A DNA stretch of 18,755 nucleotides from UBA4656 sp002405525 (GTDB lineage Bacteria; Pseudomonadota; Gammaproteobacteria; Xanthomonadales; Ahniellaceae), in assembly GCA_036723735.1 (NCBI GenBank), contig DAIMGT010000076.1, forward strand, positions 1 through 18,755, read 5' to 3'. Positions 13,080 to 18,755 of the stretch are shown piece after piece. The notes under the pieces are model-generated. The model worked only from the letters and a program-made list of their open reading frames with translations, was not told where the DNA came from and ran no database searches. Numbering within the stretch: position 1 is the first letter of the stretch; the number at the start of each line of letters is the position of its first letter. The translations under genes were made by a program, and so were the position numbers.

Positions 13080-15128
13080 TCAGGTTGCGGTTGCCCTCGC
13101 GTCGGCGGGATCGGCCGCCGGCGCTTCGGGATAAGTGTCGATGGCGGCACCGAGCGCCTGCCGGAGAGGACCCAGCCAGTTCTCATAGTGGCGCCAGTGG
13201 TCCACGCCCTCGCGGTAGATCGGCCGGCGCACCTGCTCGGAACTGGCGGTACGCACCGGCCGATCATTCTCGAAGAAGCGCAGGCAACGCGCGTCGAACG
13301 GCAGGCCGAGGTGGTCGAGCAGCGCGCGCACCTCGCCGTCAGTATCGACGACCATGCGCTCGTAGACCACGCGGTGGACGCGGCCCGGCAACACGGCGTC
13401 GAAGTGCGCCATCAGGTCGGCATAGTCGCGCCAGTAGCGGCCGAGATCTTCCTGCGAATAGGTGAAATTCTGCCCGCGGGCGAAGTGCTGCTTGAAGCAG
13501 GAGAACCCGCAGGCCATCGGGTGGCGCCGCGCGTCGACGATTCGCGCGTTCGGCAATGCGAGGTGGATCAGCGCCAGATGCATGAAATTGTTCGGCATCT
13601 TGTCGACGAAACGCGGCGCGCCGCTGCGCCGCAGGATGCGCGTGCGCTCGATGTAGGACTCGCCGAGCGCGCGGACCTCGTCGGCGCCGAGTTCGGCCAG
13701 CGCGTCGTAGTAGGTGTGCTGCTCGCCGCGCCCGGATTGCCGGCGCAGCATGCGCGTCATCGAGATGACTTCGGGCAGTTCCATCGTGCCTTCCACCTGC
13801 GGGTGGCTCGACAGGATCTGCTCGACCAGGGTGGAACCCGAGCGTGGCAGCCCGACCACGAAGATCGGGTCGTCCGCGGGGCAGCCCCAGCCGCGGCGCG
13901 CGTCGAAGAATTCGCGGGTGAAGACCTTCTTCGCGCGGCGCACACGCATCGTGATCGCCTGCGCGCTGTGCGGCACCGCGGCGCGGCGCAGACGGTTGCC
14001 TTCGGCGTAGTGGCGGAACGACGCTTCCCATGCCGCGCGGTCCTCGAGCGCCTTCCCCAGCGTGAACTCGAAGTGCCAGCGGTCGGCCGGCGCCAGGTCG
14101 GGCGCGGCGAGCTGCTCGCGCATGGCCGCCACGTCGGAATCCTCGAAGCGAACGGTCTTGAGGTTGGCAAGGCTCCAGTACGCCTCGCCGAAAGACGGCT
14201 GCAGCGCAATCGCGCGCCGATAGGCTTCGATCGCCTCTTCCCGGCGACCGGCGGTCTTGAGCGTGTGACCCTGGCTCAACCAAAGCCGGGCATTGTTGGG
14301 ATACTCGGCCAGCAGCGCGGCGAACAGGCCGAGCGCCCCGTCGTAGTCGCCGATCCGGCCCAGCACCACCGCCTTGAGGTTGCGCCAGGACGGATGGTAG
14401 GGATCGTGCGCCAGCAGGCGCTCGATCTCGGCCAGCGCGCGAGCCGGCTGGTTGCCGCGATACAGCACCAGCGCATAGTTCTGCCGCGCCGCATGGAAGT
14501 CCGGCGCCAGTTCGAGGCAACGCTCGAGAAGCAGTTCGCCATCCTCGTGGCGACCGAGCCGCGCCGCCACCTCGGCCAGCATGCGCAGCGCCGCAACGTC
14601 GCTGGGCGCATCCGACAGCCGCGCGCGCAGGCGCGCCTCCGCCTCGTCGAGCCGTCCCTCGGCAAGCGCGGCGCCGGCCGCCAGCAGACCCGGGTCGGAC
14701 GCGGCGAAGCGCAGATGCTGCGCGTAGGCGTGTTCGGCGCCGACCTCGTCGCCGGACGCCGCCAAATGGTCGCCCAGTGCCAGCCACGCCCCGGGCTGGT
14801 CCGGCTGCAGCGCGATCGCGCGCTGCAGCGCGCGGATCGCCGCGTCGCCGCGTCCCGCGCGACCCAGCGCCTCGCCGAGCTCGAGGTGCGCGCGCGACGA
14901 CCGCGGCAGCATTCCGGCCACGGCCGCCAGCAACGCGACCGCACGCTGCGCATCGTCGAGTGCGAGACAGGACTTCGCCAGCAGGCGCAGTGCTTCGGGC
15001 TGCGATGGATGGACGCGCAGGATCTCTTCGGCCTGGGCCCGGGCCGCGGCCGCATCGAGCGGCAGCAGCCGCGCGCCGTGGGTGAGCGCCTGCTCCACGG
15101 TCACCGTGTCGTCCGCCCTTGCAGCCAT
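13080..15128 (-). CDS. TPR-repeat sulfotransferase family protein
   Basis: A 682-residue cytoplasmic protein. Residues about 1-370 are tetratricopeptide repeats (for example GRGDAAIRALQRAIALQPDQPGAW and GRREEAIEAYRRAIALQPSFGEAY). The rest is a PAPS-dependent sulfotransferase domain with the 5'-phosphosulfate loop VGLPRSGSTLVEQILSSHP (around residue 425) and the 3'-phosphate region VDARRHPMACGFSCFKQ. It would transfer sulfate from PAPS to a hydroxyl; the TPR part probably holds a protein or peptide acceptor. No PAPS-synthesis genes are nearby. Such proteins are, from memory, often found next to TonB receptors in Xanthomonadales and Alphaproteobacteria, but the reason is not known. Start: the ATG at 15128 with GGGG upstream is preferred to a GTG at 15194, which coincides with the predicted transcription start. 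Confidence 0.9.
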   Translation of the reverse strand: MAARADDTVTVEQALTHGARLLPLDAAAARAQAEEILRVHPSQPEALRLLAKSCLALDDAQRAVALLAAVAGMLPRSSRAHLELGEALGRAGRGDAAIRALQRAIALQPDQPGAWLALGDHLAASGDEVGAEHAYAQHLRFAASDPGLLAAGAALAEGRLDEAEARLRARLSDAPSDVAALRMLAEVAARLGRHEDGELLLERCLELAPDFHAARQNYALVLYRGNQPARALAEIERLLAHDPYHPSWRNLKAVVLGRIGDYDGALGLFAALLAEYPNNARLWLSQGHTLKTAGRREEAIEAYRRAIALQPSFGEAYWSLANLKTVRFEDSDVAAMREQLAAPDLAPADRWHFEFTLGKALEDRAAWEASFRHYAEGNRLRRAAVPHSAQAITMRVRRAKKVFTREFFDARRGWGCPADDPIFVVGLPRSGSTLVEQILSSHPQVEGTMELPEVISMTRMLRRQSGRGEQHTYYDALAELGADEVRALGESYIERTRILRRSGAPRFVDKMPNNFMHLALIHLALPNARIVDARRHPMACGFSCFKQHFARGQNFTYSQEDLGRYWRDYADLMAHFDAVLPGRVHRVVYERMVVDTDGEVRALLDHLGLPFDARCLRFFENDRPVRTASSEQVRRPIYREGVDHWRHYENWLGPLRQALGAAIDTYPEAPAADPADARATAT

Positions 15129-15197
15129 CCGGTCCCCGCCCGACCCGCAGGCGGCGACACCGTGACCCTCACGGCACGTCCACTCCGGGTTCACGCG

Positions 15198-15225
15198 AGG
15201 GTAACACGGCGGCGTGGCTTGCCAA
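15198..15225 (-). promoter_or_regulatory. Probable sigma70-type promoter of the sulfotransferase-receptor operon
   Basis: Read on the minus strand, TTGGCA (15225-15220, five of six to the -35 consensus) and TACCCT (15203-15198) are separated by 16 bases. Transcription would start near 15191, leaving a leader of about 60 bases before the ATG at 15128. This is the best-formed promoter seen in the window and separates this unit from the upstream carboxypeptidase gene pair. Confidence 0.5.
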
Positions 15226-15282
15226 GATGCCCACGCCCGGGCCGATCGCGCCCCCGGTTGCGTGGAGTCCCGCTGCGCGGGT

Positions 15283-15307
15283 CCGGGACGACGGGCAAGC
15301 GTCCCGG
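15283..15307 (-). terminator. Stem-loop after the carboxypeptidase/membrane-protein pair
   Basis: CCGGGACG (15283-15290) and CGTCCCGG (15300-15307) form an 8-bp GC-rich stem with a 9-base loop, beginning one base beyond the stop of the 77-residue membrane protein. It lacks a T-run, so it may need Rho or only stabilise the 3' end. Its place before the next promoter supports a role at an operon end. Confidence 0.45.
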
Positions 15308-15308
15308 G

Positions 15309-15542
15309 TCAGCCGTAGCGCGCGTCGTGCCAGCGGTTCCACAGCAACAGGCCGGTCGCGATCACCACCTGCAACAGCAGCCCCGCCGCCCAAGTCTCGG
15401 TGAAGAACTGCAGCCAGACCGCGCACAGCGACAGCAACAGCACGGTCCATTTCCATGCCGGATGCGCATCGCCCTCGGCGTACCAATGCGCCCACAACAG
15501 CAGCGCGACGATCGGCGGCAGCAGGGTCAGCAAGCCGGTCAC
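15309..15542 (-). CDS. Small membrane protein of unknown function (77 aa)
   Basis: A 77-residue protein with a GTG start and two to three hydrophobic segments (GLLTLLPPIVALLLW, WTVLLLSLCAVWLQFF, GLLLQVVIATGLLLW), joined by a short polar loop containing EGDAHPAWK and ending in a charged RWHDARYG. No family was recognised. It begins 27 bases after the M14 carboxypeptidase stop on the same strand, so the two are probably co-transcribed. The GTG start is supported by the onset of hydrophobic sequence only. The open frame, hydrophobic periodicity and position make a real gene likely. Confidence 0.6.
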   Translation of the reverse strand: MTGLLTLLPPIVALLLWAHWYAEGDAHPAWKWTVLLLSLCAVWLQFFTETWAAGLLLQVVIATGLLLWNRWHDARYG

Positions 15543-15569
15543 GGCGTGTGATCGGTCCGGCGACCCGAC

Positions 15570-16490
15570 TCAGCGGTTCGCCAGCGCATGCGTCAGCGCG
15601 GCGCGGACGGCGGCGACCTGGGCCGCAATGCACCGGGCCGGGGTCGCGCGCGCGCTGTCCGGATAGACCTCGGTGGTGGTGGTGTAGCGTGCCTCGGTGA
15701 GCCCGGCGCACAGCCCGAGTTCGCGGAACGGATACAGGATCACGCCCTCGGCGACGACCGGCGAGCCGATGATCTCGCCGCGCGCGTCCGGCAGCGCGAT
15801 GTGGGTCACCTGCGCCACCTCGGCGACGATCGCCCGCTGGAAGGGCAACTGCGGGTTGGCGGCGTCGCCGACCACATAGAAACCGTCGGGAATGTGGCCG
15901 GGCTGGACCGGCTGGCCGTCGCGCGCGGCCAGCGCCGGGCGGAACTCGGTCTCGTCGCTGTCGGTGGTCTCATGCAGGTCGACATGCACCAGGACGCGGT
16001 CCGACAGCGGCGCCACGAGTTGCATGAGGGCTGCAGCCTCAGGCACCGCGGTGCCGGTCCGGAACGCGCGATTCGGATCGGCCGCATCGGCGTTCCAGCG
16101 GTGGATGCGCTCGTAGGCCCAGGGGCTCACGCAGGGCACGACCAGCAGGTTGGCCGCGCCGTCGAACCTCGCCGCCTCGCCGGCGGCGAAGGCCAGCGCA
16201 CCATGCACGCCGCTGGTCTCGTAGCCGTGCACGCCTCCCGTGACCAGCGCCACCGGCAGGTCGTCCCGCCAGCCGCGGCTGCGCAGCACCAGCAGCGGAT
16301 AACGCTCGCCGGGGCCGCCGATCTCGCCGTAGGTTTGCAGCACGAAGCGGCCGGCGAGCGACTGCGCCGGGTCCAGCACATCGGCGCCATAGCCGCGCCG
16401 GCGCACCTGCGTCGCCAGCCAGCGCGCGCGCTCCGCGGCGCCCCAGGGCTGGCCGGGAACACCGATCGGATGGGCAGGCAGGTCGGGCAT
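15570..16490 (-). CDS. M14-family zinc metallocarboxypeptidase
   Basis: A 306-residue enzyme of the M14 (carboxypeptidase A/B and succinylglutamate-desuccinylase-like) family that would cleave a C-terminal residue or amide. Zinc ligands are His88 and Glu91 in GGVHGYETSG and His173 in VHVDLHETTD; the likely catalytic glutamate is Glu274 in TTTTEVYP. DPNRAFR (Asn140-Arg141) matches the substrate-carboxylate-binding Asn-Arg of carboxypeptidases. No signal peptide follows the chosen ATG (MPDLPAHPIGVPGQPWG), which begins family-like sequence, so it is probably cytoplasmic. The frame stays open to 16661 without family resemblance. It is divergent from the GDSL hydrolase and followed by a small membrane protein. 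Substrate unknown; a role in peptide use would suit the neighbouring uptake genes. Confidence 0.88.
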   Translation of the reverse strand: MPDLPAHPIGVPGQPWGAAERARWLATQVRRRGYGADVLDPAQSLAGRFVLQTYGEIGGPGERYPLLVLRSRGWRDDLPVALVTGGVHGYETSGVHGALAFAAGEAARFDGAANLLVVPCVSPWAYERIHRWNADAADPNRAFRTGTAVPEAAALMQLVAPLSDRVLVHVDLHETTDSDETEFRPALAARDGQPVQPGHIPDGFYVVGDAANPQLPFQRAIVAEVAQVTHIALPDARGEIIGSPVVAEGVILYPFRELGLCAGLTEARYTTTTEVYPDSARATPARCIAAQVAAVRAALTHALANR

Positions 16491-16736
16491 GCTGCAGAGC
16501 ACGGGCGGCGCGCGGTAGCCGACTGTCGCACGGCTGGCCGCGATGGGGAACCCGCCGCCCCACCGCGACACCCTTTTGCTGCACCGCATCGTGACGAGTC
16601 CTTCACTGGCGGAGACACTCGCGCCCGGCGCGGGGGGACGCCCGCAAGGGCGCCGAGCCATGCTGCATCGTCAACACAACCCGGGAGCGGACGGCCCTGC
16701 GGTCACCGCGACCCATCACACTGATCGGGGAGAATC
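16491..16736. other. Divergent intergenic region (M14 peptidase / GDSL hydrolase)
   Basis: This 246-bp region should hold both promoters. A small hairpin CGCCC-GCAA-GGGCG (16639-16652) with a GNRA-type loop lies about 85 bases before the GDSL start and may be in its leader. A good Shine-Dalgarno sequence GGGGAGA (16727-16733) precedes the ATG at 16737. No convincing -35/-10 pair was found for either gene. Confidence 0.5.
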
Positions 16737-17825
16737 ATGAACATTCCGTTCCGCGGCACCGCCCTGCGGTGGCTGGCCGCCGCCGTGCTGCTTTCGCTCG
16801 GCACGCAGGCATCCGCCAACACGCTCAACCAGAACGTCTCGTGGACCATCGACCGCGCCGGCACCACGGCGAACTACAGGATCGTCGCCTACGGCGACTC
16901 GATCTATGCCGGCTACAACGGATCGGTCAGCAACGCGGCGCGCTACGCGGCGCCGACCGTCGATGGTGAATACCTGTCGGCACGCTGGAACGCCGACATC
17001 GAGACCGTCCGCCGCACGAAGTCGGGCGCGGTCGCCTCCGACGTGTACCAGAACAAGATCGTGGCCGAGCGCTCGTGGATGCAGGCCGCCTCGACCCGCG
17101 TGGTCACCTTCGAGATGTGCGGCAACGACGGCCTGCAGGCGCGCACCGCATTCAAGGGGCAGTCCGGCACCTGCAACTACGGCGTGCTCGATACCGCGGT
17201 CAACAACTGCAAGACCTACGTTGCAGCGGCAATGGACTACATCAACGCCAACGCCAGTCCCAACGTGCGCCTGAAGGTGATCGCCAACCTCTACTATCCG
17301 GGCTACGCCGCCGACAATGTGCAGAGCTCCTGCCGCGACGCCGCCACCGGCGCCACGGTCAACCTGCGCGACCGCTTCCTGCCGGTGCTGGCACGCATGA
17401 ACTTCTGGATGTGCGAGTACGCCCGCCAGAAGGGCTTCCAGTGCGCCGACTCGTTCGCCGAGTACATGGGCGCCGACTACGACACCAACGGCGACGGGCG
17501 GGTCGACGCGGTGGCCCTGCGTTACGTGCCGGGCGACACCGAGTCGGCCTACGTCACCCGCATCACGTCGACCCTGCGTCCGACGCTGCGCGATGCGAAC
17601 ACCAAGTTCGTGACCTCGACCTCGTCGTTCGACTACATCCAGTCCGACGACACGCACCCGACCTTTACCGGCGGCACGGTATCGGCCGGGCTGTGGGGCG
17701 GCACCACCAGCAGTGGAGCGCCGCGCTACACCAGCTTCACCGGCGGCAAGAGCCCGATCTGGAACCAGTTCGGGCACGAGCGCATGGGCTGGTCGCTGTC
17801 CACCTACAACCCGGCGACACCGTAA
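16737..17825 (+). CDS. Secreted SGNH/GDSL-family hydrolase
   Basis: A 362-residue exported hydrolase, esterase or lipase-like. Signal peptide: WLAAAVLLSLGTQASA, cleavage near NTLNQ. SGNH blocks: GDS with Ser55 in VAYGDSIYAGY; Asn130 in MCGND; and Asp304-x-x-His307 in SDDTHPTF. A calcium-loop-like DTNGDGRVDA (Asp249, Asn251, Asp253, Asp257) resembles a dockerin or EF-hand half-site. Six cysteines in the mature part could form disulfides. A strong GGGGAGA site supports the start. Substrate unknown; peptidoglycan, polysaccharide acetyl groups or lipids are all possible for the family. Divergent from the M14 gene; a proline-rich protein gene follows closely and may share the transcript. Confidence 0.87.
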   Translation: MNIPFRGTALRWLAAAVLLSLGTQASANTLNQNVSWTIDRAGTTANYRIVAYGDSIYAGYNGSVSNAARYAAPTVDGEYLSARWNADIETVRRTKSGAVASDVYQNKIVAERSWMQAASTRVVTFEMCGNDGLQARTAFKGQSGTCNYGVLDTAVNNCKTYVAAAMDYINANASPNVRLKVIANLYYPGYAADNVQSSCRDAATGATVNLRDRFLPVLARMNFWMCEYARQKGFQCADSFAEYMGADYDTNGDGRVDAVALRYVPGDTESAYVTRITSTLRPTLRDANTKFVTSTSSFDYIQSDDTHPTFTGGTVSAGLWGGTTSSGAPRYTSFTGGKSPIWNQFGHERMGWSLSTYNPATP

Positions 17826-17844
17826 CGCCGGCGGATCGCTCTCT

Positions 17845-18537
17845 GTGCGCGGAACCCGGCCGCCAGGCTCGCCGTCGATCGACGGCGATGGCGTGCGCGT
17901 GTTCCGCGCCCGACCGGCGCGTCCGCCCTGGCGGTTGCCGGCGGCGCTGGCCGCCGCCGTCGCCATGGTCATCGTCGGGTTCCGGGCGCCCGGCGGCGGC
18001 GTCGACCCACCTGCCATCCCGCAGGCGACGCCGCAGGTGGGCACGGTTGCGAGGGTAGCGACCGCAGTCGCGCCCCACGGGCCGGTTGCCGTCCCGCACA
18101 CGCGGCCACCGCGCAGCGCGACCGCACCGGTCGCCACGCCAACCCCGGATCCGATCGATTGGCCCAGCGGCGACCCGCGCGACCTCGCTTCGCACTTCCG
18201 GCCCGGCGATCCGGAACCCACTGCAGCGGAGGTGATCCGCGCCCTGCAGGAATCCGGCGACTTCACCGGCCTTGGCGCCTTCAATCCGCCCGGGACCAGT
18301 CCGCCGCTGGCGGGACTCGCCGTGCCGCCGGACTTCGTGCTGCCGCCGGGCTACGTGCGCCACCACCAGGTCACTGACGACGGCGTGCCGCTGGAACCGA
18401 TTCTGATGTTCGCGCCGGACCTCGTGATGCTCGACGCCAACGGACGGCCCATCCCGCTGCCCGACGACCGGGTGGTGCCGCCGGAACTCGCCCCGCCCGG
18501 CCTTCCGATCCGTACCATCGAGGTGCCGGTGCCGTAG
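17845..18537 (+). CDS. Proline-rich membrane-anchored protein of unknown function
   Basis: No family was recognised. With the GTG start at 17845 the protein has 230 residues: a basic N-terminus, one hydrophobic segment (WRLPAALAAAVAMVIVGF) that would anchor it with the rest in the periplasm, a Pro/Ala/Thr-rich linker, then a more structured part (DWPSGDPRDLASHF, EVIRALQESGDFTG) and a C-terminus with repeated P-P-x-F/Y/L units (VPPDFVLPPGYV, VVPPELAPPGLPI). A weak GGCGG lies before 17845. An alternative GTG at 17893 would give 214 residues. It begins 19 bases after the GDSL stop, so co-transcription is likely. The coding frame fits third-position GC bias, but the start is uncertain. Confidence 0.6.
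   Translation: MRGTRPPGSPSIDGDGVRVFRARPARPPWRLPAALAAAVAMVIVGFRAPGGGVDPPAIPQATPQVGTVARVATAVAPHGPVAVPHTRPPRSATAPVATPTPDPIDWPSGDPRDLASHFRPGDPEPTAAEVIRALQESGDFTGLGAFNPPGTSPPLAGLAVPPDFVLPPGYVRHHQVTDDGVPLEPILMFAPDLVMLDANGRPIPLPDDRVVPPELAPPGLPIRTIEVPVP
17869..17888. repeat. Perfect 20-bp palindrome
   Basis: TCGCCGTCGA followed by its exact reverse complement TCGACGGCGA, with no spacer, lies just after the GDSL gene and between two possible starts of the next one. It could be a regulator-binding site, especially if the true start is the GTG at 17893, or simply coding sequence that happens to be symmetric. With no loop it is a poor terminator. Confidence 0.5.
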
Positions 18538-18556
18538 CGATGCGGGAACGCGTTCC

Positions 18557-18755
18557 GTGAGTCCCACCTGGATGCCTATGCCGCACTGGCGCATGTTCGC
18601 CGGCGCGCTGGCCAGCGCGCAGCTGCTGGCGCTCTACGTGCGCGGCGGGGGCCGGCGGAGGCGGGGGAGAAGGGGGCACGGGAGGAGGGAGAGAAGGAGA
18701 GGACCGTTGGTCGGGGGTTCACCACCAGCGGTCGGGAGGCTGTGGCCGTACATCC
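18557..18755 (+). other. Unassigned right end; possible partial membrane-protein frame
   Basis: From a GTG at 18557 a frame stays open to the window edge, with one hydrophobic stretch (MFAGALASAQLLALYV) and then an Arg/Gly-rich run forced by a purine-rich tract. Another frame over the same bases is also open (ESHLDAYAALAHVRRRAGQ), so no gene can be called with confidence. The last ~100 bases differ sharply in composition from the rest of the window. Confidence 0.25.

Noticed and set aside
12780..15551. A 923-codon open frame on the plus strand opposite the sulfotransferase and receptor genes
   Set aside because: It is the antisense shadow of two well-supported genes; the translation is Arg/Ala/His/Val-rich with no family features. 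Long antisense frames are expected at this GC content.
16716..18284. A 522-codon minus-strand frame opposite the GDSL hydrolase
   Set aside because: The GDSL frame has a signal peptide, ribosome binding site and all catalytic blocks; the opposite frame shows no domain.
1..18755. CRISPR array, tRNA or rRNA genes, prophage
   Set aside because: No regularly spaced direct repeats, no cloverleaf with a CCA-type end, no rRNA-like stretch and no phage structural or integrase genes were recognised on reading both strands.

Overview
The window is a high-GC, gene-dense piece of a proteobacterial chromosome. It is most likely from a gammaproteobacterium of the Lysobacterales (Xanthomonadales). This rests on close protein resemblance of several genes (endonuclease VIII, PutP, PIN protein, DUF808 protein) to gammaproteobacterial families, the TonB receptor plus TPR-sulfotransferase pair, REP-type hairpins, and start-site signals that look leaderless. 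This is inference from composition and recognised families; no rRNA or other marker is present. Both window ends carry odd sequence (degraded homology at the left, a purine-rich G-tract at the right), so the window may be a whole contig with weak ends.

Layout. 3-683: 3' part of endonuclease VIII (nei). 684-938: a stem-loop and the first codons of an IS3-type transposase, i.e. an insertion-sequence scar. 939-1499 (-): GNAT acetyltransferase. 1560-2450 (+): PhzF-family isomerase. 2526-4013 (+): Na+/proline symporter PutP. 4159-4713 (-): PIN-domain protein with a low-complexity insert. 4785-5729 (+): DUF808 (YedI-like) membrane protein. 5742-5832: a perfect 31-bp inverted repeat of REP/BIME type. 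5912-6532 (+): secreted SOUL-domain protein.

From 15128 down to 6671 the minus strand carries the most interesting block: a TPR-sulfotransferase, a TonB-dependent receptor 25 bases downstream, a 240-bp spacer holding a MITE-like repeat, then a translationally coupled trio of Rieske oxygenase, secreted amidohydrolase and AdiC-like permease (junctions TGATG and GTGA). A working model is a nutrient-scavenging route: outer-membrane uptake by the receptor, periplasmic hydrolysis of a peptide-like or N-acyl substrate by the amidohydrolase, inner-membrane import by the permease, and cytoplasmic oxidation or N-demethylation by the Rieske enzyme. The substrate cannot be read from the sequence. The Rieske active site has a Glu at the inter-subunit bridging position, as in quaternary-ammonium oxygenases.

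16490-15309 (-): an M14 zinc carboxypeptidase followed by a 77-residue membrane protein, ending in a stem-loop just before the promoter of the sulfotransferase unit. 16737-17825 (+), divergent: a secreted SGNH/GDSL hydrolase with a calcium-loop-like motif, followed by a proline-rich, membrane-anchored protein of unknown function and an unassignable end. No rRNA, tRNA, CRISPR array, prophage or recognised defence system was seen.
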